Shown in pieces: positions 7,280 through 14,291 of a stretch of 14,413 nt of DNA. The notes beneath the pieces were generated by a model that saw nothing but the letters and a program-made list of their open reading frames with translations, had not been told where the DNA came from and searched no databases. Source of the DNA: Rhizobium leguminosarum (GTDB taxonomy: Bacteria > Pseudomonadota > Alphaproteobacteria > Rhizobiales > Rhizobiaceae); the NCBI RefSeq assembly GCF_001652265.1, contig NZ_LWBS01000002.1:1-14413 (forward strand). Reading direction: 5' to 3'. A program made the position numbers and the translations under genes. How positions within the stretch are numbered: the stretch's first letter is position 1; each line of letters starts with the position of its first letter.

Positions 7280-8389
7280 TCATGCCTCCGCGACCGCAAA
7301 GAGCCGTAGGCCGTCGCTTTCGGCAATGACATCCACGAGGGCCCCCATTGCAAAAGGCACCCTCTTTCCATCAGCAGGGATCTGGACCTGAATGATCTCT
7401 CCGCTTCCGAAGTCGGAGCGAACGAGATGAAGGTCGAAGGAGCCGGCAAAGACCGACGTTTCGATCCGGCCGGGGAGGGCGTTCTTTCCCCCTGCACCAC
7501 GCGGTGCAAGACCAAGGCGCTCCGGCCGTAGCGCGAGCCGAACGCGATCACCTATCTTTGCCGAACCCTTGAATCCATGGGCAGCACCGGGCGTATCAAT
7601 GACCACGTTGTCACCCAGTCTGATCGTATGGCGGCCAGCGGCCTCGCCCAGGAATTCTCCAGTCAGGAAGTTCATCTTGCCGATGAAATCGGCGACAAAG
7701 GCACTCTGCGGATTACAGTAGAGGTCCGCCGGGGTTCCGAGCTGCGCCAGTTGCCCCTTAGCCATGACAGCGATCCGGTCGGACATGGACAACGCCTCCT
7801 CCTGATCGTGCGTCACGTAAATGACCGTGGCACCGAGGCGTCGCTGAAGCTGCTTGATCTCGATTTGCATGGATTCGCGCAGCTTCTTGTCCAGTGCCCC
7901 GAGTGGCTCGTCCATCAAGAGAACAGGCGGTTCGAACACGATTGCTCGCGCGACCGCCACCCGCTGCTGCTGGCCGCCGGAAAGTTCATGGGGATAGCGC
8001 TTGGCATAGTCCGAGAGTTGGACGAGGTCGAGCGCACGGCCAACCCGCTCTGCTCTGAGGTCCTTGCGGATGCCGCGCATCTTCAGGGGAAAGGCAATAT
8101 TTTCGGCGACGGTCAAATGCGGGAACAAGGCATACCGCTGGAAGACCATCCCGATATTGCGACGATCGGGTGATACGGCGGTGACATCGCGCCCGTCGAT
8201 GATGATGCGTCCGGCAGACGGGCTTTCGAAACCGGCGATCATTGTCAGAAGCGTCGTCTTGCCCGATCCGGACGGACCGAGGATCGACAGGAATTCGCCT
8301 GCCGGAACATCCAGGGTCACTGCGCCAACGGCAGTCTGGCTGCCGTAGACCTTGCCTATGCGATCGATAAAAACAGGCGCACCAATCAA
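7280..8389 (-). CDS. ABC transporter ATPase, PotA type
   Basis: The 369-residue protein carries the full nucleotide-binding set: Walker A GPSGSGKTT (38-46), Q-loop Q84, signature LSGGQQQR (136-143), Walker B VLLMDEP (156-162) and H-loop H194. A C-terminal TOBE domain (about 280-360, RVRLALRPERLGL) is typical of spermidine/putrescine and iron importers. It powers uptake through the PotB/PotC-type pair. The start is TTG at 8389-8387, chosen because AGGAG stands eight bases before it and the alignment of the family begins there. It is the first gene of the operon and sits 193 bases from the palindrome O1. Substrate is not revealed by the ATPase. Confidence 0.92.
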   Translation of the reverse strand: MIGAPVFIDRIGKVYGSQTAVGAVTLDVPAGEFLSILGPSGSGKTTLLTMIAGFESPSAGRIIIDGRDVTAVSPDRRNIGMVFQRYALFPHLTVAENIAFPLKMRGIRKDLRAERVGRALDLVQLSDYAKRYPHELSGGQQQRVAVARAIVFEPPVLLMDEPLGALDKKLRESMQIEIKQLQRRLGATVIYVTHDQEEALSMSDRIAVMAKGQLAQLGTPADLYCNPQSAFVADFIGKMNFLTGEFLGEAAGRHTIRLGDNVVIDTPGAAHGFKGSAKIGDRVRLALRPERLGLAPRGAGGKNALPGRIETSVFAGSFDLHLVRSDFGSGEIIQVQIPADGKRVPFAMGALVDVIAESDGLRLFAVAEA

Positions 8390-8401
8390 AATGAAATCTC
8401 C

Positions 8402-8425
8402 TCATTTGCGTGCTTTGCCACGCAT
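8402..8425 (-). CDS. Possible 7-codon leader peptide MRGKARK
   Basis: On the transcript leading to the ATPase gene, GGGAGG is followed five bases later by ATG and a seven-codon frame reading MRGKARK. Its TGA (8404-8402) sits just before the AGGAG of the ATPase gene. Four of the seven residues are basic. Such an arrangement could couple translation or sense basic amino acids or polyamines. It may equally be chance; nothing else supports it. Confidence 0.25.
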   Translation of the reverse strand: MRGKARK

Positions 8426-8473
8426 TGAACCCTCCCGGCTCCGCTCGTGCGGCGCCAGGTGCTTTGAGTGTCA

Positions 8474-8490
8474 TGCCGGCAAGACCGGCA
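8474..8490. repeat. Short hairpin in the leader of the ABC operon
   Basis: TGCCGG and CCGGCA form a perfect 6-bp stem with the loop CAAGA. It lies in the untranslated leader between O1 and the ATPase gene, with no T-run after it. Possible leader structure; function unknown. Confidence 0.3.
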
Positions 8491-8569
8491 GGTGTTCGGG
8501 CATGGCCTTCTCGGCCAAGGCGTTGCTAATATTCGCGATGACGATATGCTGTCACATCACGTCACTGGT

Positions 8570-8598
8570 TTTTATGCAATTCATTTTTGTTGCAACAA
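8570..8598 (-). promoter_or_regulatory. Candidate promoter of the ABC operon overlapping O1
   Basis: On the minus strand TTGTTG (8598-8593) and ATAAAA (8575-8570) are separated by 17 bases, which is a fair sigma-70-like spacing. The -35 hexamer lies inside the palindrome, so a repressor there would block it. Sequence match is modest. Confidence 0.3.
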
Positions 8599-8603
8599 AA
8601 ATG
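8582..8603. promoter_or_regulatory. Operator O1: perfect 22-bp palindrome between divergent ABC operon and GntR gene
   Basis: The core TTTTTGTTGCAACAAAAA (8584-8601) is perfectly symmetrical, and the symmetry extends two more bases each side. It sits 28 bases before the GntR start and upstream of the divergent ABC operon. GntR/FCD regulators bind short palindromes of this kind (TTGT-N4-ACAA type), so this is the likely autoregulatory and operon-control site. Confidence 0.75.
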
Positions 8604-8631
8604 TGAAGATGTCAACGCTCGGAGGTCAGTT

Positions 8632-9330
8632 TTGAACGAAAATACAACTGAAAAGGAATCGGCGGCGCCGGATTTGCAGTCTGGGCGCCTCAGCGACTAC
8701 GCTTATTCATCCATCAAGGAGCAACTCACACGCGGTGTTTACAAGCCCGGTCACAAGCTCCCGATCCGTTCGGTTGCCGAAATGCTGAGCGTTGGTGCTA
8801 CGCCGGCACGCGAGGCGATCAACCGCCTGGTCTTCGAAGGTGCGCTCGTCATGGTAGGCCCTAAAACCGTCATCGTTCCGCATCTCGATCTTGCGGCGCT
8901 CTACGAAGTCACGCAGATGCGGCTTGCGCTTGAAGGCTTGGCGACGGAAAAAGGCGCGCTTCGCGCGACGAATGATGTAATCGATAAGCTATTGGCGTTG
9001 CAGGAGAAAATCACGTTGTCGCTCGGCGAAAAGCGCTACTCCGACGCGCTTCACGATAATAAGGAGTTCCACTTTACGATTTATCGGTTGTGCGAGATGC
9101 CACACCTCCTTTCGACCATCGAGGCGCTGTGGTTAAGGGTAGGCGCCTCGTTCCACGACCTCTATCCCGAGTTTGCTGAAGCAAAATACGGTGTCCACAA
9201 CCATTTGGCCGCAATAGAGGGTCTGGTGGACAAAGACCCATCTGCGGTCCGCGCCGCAATGGAAAACGACATTCGAGACGGCTACCGGCGCCTGAAGAAG
9301 GCCGCGCAGGAGCGGTTCAAGCGACAATAG
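8632..9330 (+). CDS. GntR-family transcriptional regulator, FCD subfamily
   Basis: This 232-residue protein has a winged helix-turn-helix at residues 20-86 (SIKEQLTRGVYKPGHKLP, then ATPAREAINRLVFEGAL) and an all-helical FCD ligand domain at about 92-218. The start is TTG at 8632 because GGAGG stands six bases before it; an upstream TTG at 8587 would lie in the palindrome. In the FCD domain H147 (KEFHF) and H191 (HNHLAAI) remain, but the third metal ligand position reads ENDIRDG, so a metal site is unlikely and a carboxylate or amine ligand could bind directly. It probably represses the ABC operon, itself and the downstream enzymes through O1-O3, with the imported compound or a metabolite as inducer. 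That role is inferred from position. Confidence 0.88.
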   Translation: MNENTTEKESAAPDLQSGRLSDYAYSSIKEQLTRGVYKPGHKLPIRSVAEMLSVGATPAREAINRLVFEGALVMVGPKTVIVPHLDLAALYEVTQMRLALEGLATEKGALRATNDVIDKLLALQEKITLSLGEKRYSDALHDNKEFHFTIYRLCEMPHLLSTIEALWLRVGASFHDLYPEFAEAKYGVHNHLAAIEGLVDKDPSAVRAAMENDIRDGYRRLKKAAQERFKRQ

Positions 9331-9345
9331 CGGCAGGGCTAGATT

Positions 9346-9363
9346 TTTTTGTTGCAACTTCTT
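9346..9363. promoter_or_regulatory. Candidate operator O2 (half site intact)
   Basis: TTTTTGTTGCAAC at 9346-9358 is identical to 13 consecutive bases of the O1 core; the right arm then diverges (TTCTT). It lies between the GntR gene and the aminotransferase gene. O2 and O3 centres are 29 bases apart, close to three helical turns. Confidence 0.55.
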
Positions 9364-9374
9364 CGAGTTCATGA

Positions 9375-9392
9375 TTTTTGTGATAACAAAAT
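9375..9392. promoter_or_regulatory. Candidate operator O3
   Basis: TTTTTGTGATAACAAAAT keeps both arms of O1 (TTTTTGT and ACAAAA) with the same four-base spacer, here GATA instead of TGCA; 14 of 18 positions match. It is 44 bases before the aminotransferase start, in an AT-rich stretch that probably holds that gene's promoter. Confidence 0.6.
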
Positions 9393-9436
9393 TATGAAGG
9401 GTTGCACCGCGACCCGCGTTGGCCGGAGAAGATCGA

Positions 9437-10798
9437 ATGTTTCACCCTAATGTCCTTCGCACCGGCCGGGGATTTTCCCGGTCGAGGTCCGAACACTTCT
9501 TTAGAAAGGGTCGCCGCGTGTTTCCAACCGGGATCACGCGCGTCACCGTCGATCACGAGCCCAGCCCGCTCTACATTTCGCGCGGGGAGGGAGCCCATCT
9601 CATCGACGTCGACGGCAACCGCCTACTCGACCTAAACAATAATTTCACGACGCTGATACACGGCCACGGCTTCCTTCCAGTAGCTGACGCGGTTGCAGAT
9701 TTGCTTCATCGCGGAACGTGTTTTTCCAATCCGACAGAGCATGAGATCACGCTGGCAGAGCTATTGATCGAGCGCATTCCGGCGATCGAACATATTCGTT
9801 TCGTCAACAGCGGGACCGAGGCGGTGATGTTTGCGATCAAAGCCGCCCGCGCCTTCACCTGCCGACCGGGCATCGCACGGATAGAAGGCGCCTATCACGG
9901 CGCTTACGACTGGGCGGAAACGGGGCAGGCGGTGTCGCCGGCAATATGGAACGACCCACTGCGGTCGCCCGCCGTACCCGCCTATCGCGGCATGCCGTCT
10001 TCGGTAGGAGAGGAGGTGACCGTTATCCGATTCAATGACATCGCGGATCTGGAGCGCCGGATTGCTTCGGCTGCCCCTTCGCTGGCCTGTATCTTAATCG
10101 ATCCGATGCCGAGCCGAGCCGGGCTGATAGCTCCCGAACCGAGCTTTTTTGCCGCTGTCGAGGCGATTGCGAAGCAATACGGGATTCTCATCGTTGCCGA
10201 TGAGGTTCTCAATCTGCGGCAGTCGTATACGGGGGCTTCGGCCCGCTATGGCCTGCAGCCTGATCTGATTGCCGCCGGCAAGATTATCGGCGGAGGTTTT
10301 CCTGTTGGGGCAATCGGTGGGCGCAAGGAGGTGATGCGTGTCTTCGCAAGTGACAGCGGTAAGCCGCTGCTGCCGCAAGGCGGCACGTTTTCCGCAAATC
10401 CTGTATCGATGGTCGCTGGCCGGGTCGCTATGGAAGCGATGACGGATGGCGCTTTCGCTTCACTCGAGAGCCTTGGCGATCGCATCCGAGCCGGGCTTAG
10501 AAAAGAAATCGAGCGCCATGGTGCAAGCTTCAGCGTGACAGGGGCGGCATCCCTGTTTCGCATCCATCCGAAAGGAAAGCAGCCAACGGACTTCCGCGAG
10601 GCGTATCTGGCCCCGGAAGAGGCCGAGTTGATGGGCCGGCTCTCCAGGCACTTCCTGAATTGTGGCATCCTGCTTCCCAATGGTGCTGCGGCGTGCCTTT
10701 CGACGGCAATGACGACTGCTGACGGTGACGCGGTCATATCAGCCTTTGCAGACTTCCTTTCAATCCTCGAAGCAAATCCAACCGAAGCAGGCATGTGA
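9437..10798 (+). CDS. Class III PLP aminotransferase, glutamate-1-semialdehyde aminomutase-like
   Basis: The product is 453 residues from the ATG at 9437 with GGAG eight bases upstream. The class III fold is clear: FVNSGTEAV (122-130) binding the phosphate, YHGAYD (153-158) stacking on PLP, D255 in VADEVLNLR contacting the ring nitrogen, K282 in AAGKIIGGGFPVGA forming the Schiff base, and GGTFSANPVSM (315-325). The closest family is HemL-type aminomutase and its relatives that transaminate small amino acids or amines. DEVLNLR rather than DEVMTGFR, together with the catabolic-looking context, argues against a housekeeping hemL. It likely transfers the amino group from an imported amine or moves it within the molecule. 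Its stop overlaps a GTG and lies two bases before the TPP-enzyme ATG. Confidence 0.88.
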   Translation: MFHPNVLRTGRGFSRSRSEHFFRKGRRVFPTGITRVTVDHEPSPLYISRGEGAHLIDVDGNRLLDLNNNFTTLIHGHGFLPVADAVADLLHRGTCFSNPTEHEITLAELLIERIPAIEHIRFVNSGTEAVMFAIKAARAFTCRPGIARIEGAYHGAYDWAETGQAVSPAIWNDPLRSPAVPAYRGMPSSVGEEVTVIRFNDIADLERRIASAAPSLACILIDPMPSRAGLIAPEPSFFAAVEAIAKQYGILIVADEVLNLRQSYTGASARYGLQPDLIAAGKIIGGGFPVGAIGGRKEVMRVFASDSGKPLLPQGGTFSANPVSMVAGRVAMEAMTDGAFASLESLGDRIRAGLRKEIERHGASFSVTGAASLFRIHPKGKQPTDFREAYLAPEEAELMGRLSRHFLNCGILLPNGAAACLSTAMTTADGDAVISAFADFLSILEANPTEAGM

Positions 10799-10800
10799 CC

Positions 10801-12510
10801 ATGGCAACCGACAATTTAACCGCCGCCGAGCGTATCGCCCTTTCCCTCAAGAGGCACGACGTCACCCACATCTTTGCTCAGAGCCTGCCTTCGGCGGTTA
10901 TCCTTGCGGCCGAAGCAATCGGCATCCGGCAAATCGCCTACCGACAGGAAAATATGGGAGGGACCATGGCAGACGGGTATGCGCGGTTGTCCGGCAAGGT
11001 CGGCGTGGTAGCATCGCAGAACGGACCTGCCGCAACGCTTCTCGTTCCGCCGCTGGCCGAAGCGCTGAAGGCTAGCGTTCCGGTTGTTGCTCTCGTCCAG
11101 GATGTCGAACGAGACCAGGCTGATCGCAATGCATTCCAGGAACTCGATCATCTCATCCTATTTCAATCCTGCACGAAGTGGGTGCGGAAGGTCCTCGTTG
11201 CTGAGCGCATCGACGACTATGTCGATGCGGCCTTCACGGCAGCCGCCTCGGGTCGGCCAGGACCGACAGCTCTCCTGCTCCCCGCCGACCTCTTGCGGGA
11301 GCCGATAGCCCCTTCGCCCTTTCGTCGTGAGGCCGTGCTTGGCCACTGGCCACTCGATCGGTTGCGCCCGCGCGATAGCGACATCGAACGCGCGGCCTCG
11401 ATGATCGCTGCAGCCCAGGCACCCATCGTCATCGCCGGAGGAGGCGTCCATGCGAGCCATGCCGCCGGCGAGCTTTCGGAACTACAGGTCGAAGCCTCGC
11501 TTCCCGTGCTGACGACCAATATGGGAAAAGGCGCAGTCGACGAATACCACCCGCTGTCAGCTGGCGTTCTCGGTGCACTCGTGGGGCCGCGATCGCTCGG
11601 ACGGCACACGCTTGCCCTTGTCGAAGAGGCCGATCTCGTCATTTTGATCGGGACGCGAACCAATCAGAACGGAACTGACAGTTGGCGCCAAATCCCTCGG
11701 TCCGCATCAGTCATCCACATCGATGTCGATCCCACCGAAATTGGTCGCACATATGAGGCGCTCAGGTTGACAGGCGACGCGGCCGAGACCATCAGGGCGC
11801 TTCGAGGCGCACTTGCCCGACGCGATCTCTCGTACCGCGCATCGCAGCGCGATAAGTTGACAGCCCGGATCGCTGGATTCTGGCGCGCGTTTGACACGGA
11901 GCGACGATCTGTCGCTCGCTCGGAGAACAGTCCGATCCGTCCCGAGCGAGTCATGTCCGAGCTGCAGCGGGTGCTAACGGCAGACACCACCGTTGTTGCT
12001 GATGCGAGCTATTCCTCGATGTGGGTCACCGGCCAGTTGCGGGCGCTCTCGCCCGGTATGCGCTTCCTCTCGCCGCGGGGCCTTGCTGGACTTGGGTGGG
12101 GCCTGCCACTTGCGCTCGGTGCGAAGGCGGCAAAGCCCGACAAACCAGTTGTCGTCATTGTAGGGGACGGCGGTTTCGCGCATAGCTGGGCGGAGCTCGA
12201 GACCATGGTGCGAAGCAAGCTTCCGGTACTGATTATCGTGTTGAACAACGGGATCCTTGGCTTCCAACGTGATGCGGAAACTGTCAAGTTCGGCAGCTTC
12301 ACGACTGCGTGTAGCTTCGCGGACGTCGATCATCGGCGGATTGCGGAAGCCTGCGGCTGCCCTGCAGTCCGCATCTCCGATCCCGCCGATCTTCCTGAAT
12401 ACCTTGAGCGCGGTCTCTGTGGAGAAGGACCCTTGCTGATTGAGGTAATAACAGAGGCGGGCGCCCATCCACCCCTTTCGCTGTTTGCTGTTATGGATCA
12501 CGCGGCATGA
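10801..12510 (+). CDS. Acetolactate-synthase-like TPP-dependent enzyme
   Basis: This 569-residue protein has the three-domain plan of the acetolactate synthase / benzoylformate decarboxylase superfamily. The N-terminal PYR domain carries the cofactor-activating E50 (YRQENMGGTMADGYAR) and SQNGPAAT (72-79). A central domain follows (about 195-330), and the C-terminal PP domain has GDGGF (455-459) through LNN (481-483), which binds magnesium and diphosphate. It could decarboxylate a 2-oxo acid and join, or split, C-C bonds. It is not obviously the biosynthetic IlvB, because no small regulatory subunit is adjacent and the context is catabolic. Substrate unknown. ATG at 10801 is preferred; GTG at 10795 in the same frame is possible. 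It ends in an ATGA overlap with the SDR gene. Confidence 0.88.
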   Translation: MATDNLTAAERIALSLKRHDVTHIFAQSLPSAVILAAEAIGIRQIAYRQENMGGTMADGYARLSGKVGVVASQNGPAATLLVPPLAEALKASVPVVALVQDVERDQADRNAFQELDHLILFQSCTKWVRKVLVAERIDDYVDAAFTAAASGRPGPTALLLPADLLREPIAPSPFRREAVLGHWPLDRLRPRDSDIERAASMIAAAQAPIVIAGGGVHASHAAGELSELQVEASLPVLTTNMGKGAVDEYHPLSAGVLGALVGPRSLGRHTLALVEEADLVILIGTRTNQNGTDSWRQIPRSASVIHIDVDPTEIGRTYEALRLTGDAAETIRALRGALARRDLSYRASQRDKLTARIAGFWRAFDTERRSVARSENSPIRPERVMSELQRVLTADTTVVADASYSSMWVTGQLRALSPGMRFLSPRGLAGLGWGLPLALGAKAAKPDKPVVVIVGDGGFAHSWAELETMVRSKLPVLIIVLNNGILGFQRDAETVKFGSFTTACSFADVDHRRIAEACGCPAVRISDPADLPEYLERGLCGEGPLLIEVITEAGAHPPLSLFAVMDHAA

Positions 12511-13283
12511 GCGATGACCGCAGCCCACATGTTGCGGTTATCAGCGGTGGCACCACCGGGATCGGTCTTGCCACCGCGTTTCGCCTGCTGAAGGCGGGTC
12601 ATCGGGTTGCCGTCTTTAGCCATGGTAAGGCAAGCGTCATGGCGGCAGGCGCCGCGCTTGCTGAGGCTTTTGGGCCAGAGCGCTTCCTCGCGAGAAGGGT
12701 TGATCTCCGCGAACCGCCGGCAATCAGTTCCTTTTTCGGCGAAGTCGCCCGTGACCTGGGCGTGCCTGGAATCCTCGTCTGCAACGCGGGGATATCACCG
12801 AAAGGCCCCGAAGGCCCTCGTCACGTCGGCGACCTTCCCATTGAAGAATGGAACGACGTGCTCGCCGTCAACCTGACGGGGACGATGCTGTGTTGCCAGG
12901 CGGTTCTGCCAGCCATGAAGGAAATGAGTTATGGACGCGTTATATTTGTCGGTTCTCTTGCCGGCCGGACGAGACCACGGGTCGCCGGCGCGGGTTATGC
13001 GACGTCTAAAGCAGCACTTTCAGGATTGTCCCGCGTGCTGGTCTCTCAATATGGTCCCTATGGCATAACATCGAATGTCGTGGCGCCAGGTCGCATCCTG
13101 ACGCCACTGACAGGCTCCCCGCAAAGCAAGATCAACATCGACGCGCTCGCTCGTATTCCGGCCGGTCGGCTAGGAGCTCCGGACGACGTCGCCGCAGTGA
13201 TCGCGTTCCTGGCATCGGAGGATGCCGGGTTCGTCAATGGAGCCATTATAGATGTCAACGGTGGCGAGTTCGCGCCGAGCTGA
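12507..13283 (+). CDS. Short-chain dehydrogenase/reductase (FabG-like)
   Basis: This 258-residue classical SDR has the cofactor motif SGGTTGIGLA (13-22), CNAG (92-95), N122, and the catalytic serine S150, Y164 and K168 (YATSK). It ends with the usual VNGAIIDVNGG. It interconverts a ketone and an alcohol with NAD(P)H; H39-G40-K41 after the second strand hints at NADPH but this is not decisive. The start overlaps the stop of the TPP enzyme gene by ATGA, so the two are made together, and the SDR probably reduces or oxidises the TPP enzyme's product or substrate. Substrate cannot be read from sequence. Confidence 0.9.
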   Translation: MSDDRSPHVAVISGGTTGIGLATAFRLLKAGHRVAVFSHGKASVMAAGAALAEAFGPERFLARRVDLREPPAISSFFGEVARDLGVPGILVCNAGISPKGPEGPRHVGDLPIEEWNDVLAVNLTGTMLCCQAVLPAMKEMSYGRVIFVGSLAGRTRPRVAGAGYATSKAALSGLSRVLVSQYGPYGITSNVVAPGRILTPLTGSPQSKINIDALARIPAGRLGAPDDVAAVIAFLASEDAGFVNGAIIDVNGGEFAPS

Positions 13284-13289
13284 GCTCGG
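13275..13289. repeat. Interrupted palindrome at the SDR stop codon
   Basis: CCGAGCT and AGCTCGG flank a single G, a perfect 7+1+7 inverted repeat covering the SDR stop codon and lying 29 bases before RR2. It could be an RNA hairpin (stem CCGAG/CTCGG, loop CTGAG) that tunes read-through into RR2, or an operator. No T-run follows, so it is a poor terminator. Confidence 0.35.
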
Positions 13290-13318
13290 TTCATCAGGCG
13301 AGAAAAAAGGCAATCGAC

Positions 13319-13990
13319 ATGGCTCCCGTCATTCTGGTTTGCTCGCAGAACGCCGAGCTTTATCTACTCCTCGCGCACATTCTGCGTAGTGAAGGTTTTG
13401 AAGCTCGTCTAGCAGCAAGTGACGACGATGTGGCGGACGCCCGTACTTCAGCAGAGCTTTCCGCCGTGATCCTGGATTGTGCAGGCTGGCCGAGCGATGT
13501 TGCGCCTCTATGCGTGCTCCTGAAGAGCGCAGGGCTGCCCGTGGGTGCACTCATCGGCGGCGATATGCGTGCAGAGCACCTGCAGTTAATCAAGGCGGGC
13601 CTCGAAGGCATCATCACGCGTCCTTTGTCGCCTTCAAAGCTTCTCGCGTTTCTGCACGGCATAAAACCCCTGCCGCAGGCTGGAACCCTACCAAACTTCG
13701 CTGCCGCCGCCGAGATTGTCTTTGGGTCGCACGCCGTCGTGGTTTCAGGCAAGAGAATAGCGCTTGCGCCTATGGAGATGAGAATCCTCAGGTTTCTATT
13801 AGAAAGGCAGGGGCAGATCAGTACCCGCGAGCAACTCATTGAGGCCGTTTGGCGCAATCCGCACGCTGTAGAAAGTCGGACGGTTGACGTGCATATCGGC
13901 CGGCTGCGAAAAGCGTTTGCAGGACTGCGTAATCTGGGGATTCGCACCGTGTACGGCGCAGGTTACGCTCTCGAATACCATGATCATTGA
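13319..13990 (+). CDS. Atypical OmpR/PhoB-type response regulator RR2, paralogue of RR1
   Basis: The product is 223 residues, with AAGG eight bases before the ATG. The receiver-like domain covers 1-115 and the winged helix about 130-220 (LAPMEMRILRFL, SRTVDVHIGRLRKAF, IRTVYGAGYAL). It shares with RR1 the replaced acidic pair (S9-Q10), D53 followed by cysteine (VILDCA) and R101-P102 in place of K-P, plus matching hydrophobic positions throughout. The two are therefore paralogues of one unusual subfamily rather than two ordinary phospho-receivers. It follows the SDR gene by 35 bases and is probably the last gene of the enzyme operon, so its level would rise with the enzymes. Target genes and signal are unknown. 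Confidence 0.85.
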   Translation: MAPVILVCSQNAELYLLLAHILRSEGFEARLAASDDDVADARTSAELSAVILDCAGWPSDVAPLCVLLKSAGLPVGALIGGDMRAEHLQLIKAGLEGIITRPLSPSKLLAFLHGIKPLPQAGTLPNFAAAAEIVFGSHAVVVSGKRIALAPMEMRILRFLLERQGQISTREQLIEAVWRNPHAVESRTVDVHIGRLRKAFAGLRNLGIRTVYGAGYALEYHDH

Positions 13991-14291
13991 TGTCCGCATA
14001 TCCTAGCCTCTAACGGGTTCACGGCGACGTAGGCGCCCGGATCTCTCCGGGGCGAAACAGGCGCTCTCCTAAAAGGGTCAGCGATAGAGGAAGTGCCGCC
14101 GGTGGCGTCCACATGGATGATCGGCACCAATCTCCATACTTGGCAGGTTGTCGTGCAGGAAAAAAACCGGCCGCGCACAAGGCCACGACGCTTGAGAAGT
14201 GGTGGCTCTGACGTGTGGTTCACGTTACCGCCTCGGAGTTGCAAACCCGAGAAAGTTACGAAACAGACGTCGGCTTAGCCCGCTTTTCTCA
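13991..14291. other. Region without a recognisable gene
   Basis: About 300 bases follow RR2. Open frames on both strands (13984-14244 minus, 14093-14278 plus) give proline/arginine-rich products that match no family I know, and none has a convincing ribosome site. It may be decayed mobile-element DNA next to the structured segment that follows. Confidence 0.4.
14036..14051 (+). terminator. Possible terminator hairpin after RR2
   Basis: CCCGGA and TCCGGG form a perfect 6-bp stem with a TCTC loop, 45 bases after the RR2 stop. No T-run follows, so intrinsic termination is only possible, not shown. Confidence 0.35.

Noticed and set aside
7273..7551. N-terminal extension of the PotB-type permease
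   Set aside because: It overlaps the ATPase coding region on the same strand, and the ATG at 7272 gives the normal permease start with GGAGG upstream.
7577..8173. A 198-codon plus-strand frame within the ATPase region
   Set aside because: Antisense shadow of the well-supported ABC ATPase; GC-rich DNA commonly leaves such frames open.
9437..10798. Housekeeping hemL (glutamate-1-semialdehyde aminomutase for heme)
   Set aside because: Alphaproteobacteria of this type make 5-aminolevulinate by the ALAS route, the DEV-loop differs from HemL, and the context is a transport/catabolic cluster.
10801..12510. Biosynthetic acetolactate synthase large subunit (ilvB) or taurine-pathway sulfoacetaldehyde acetyltransferase (xsc)
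   Set aside because: No small regulatory subunit follows, and no phosphotransacetylase or taurine-type genes are nearby; only the superfamily can be supported.
13984..14278. Frames on both strands after RR2 as possible small genes or transposase fragments
   Set aside because: No recognisable motif, no convincing ribosome site, and unusual composition; recorded only as a gene-poor region.
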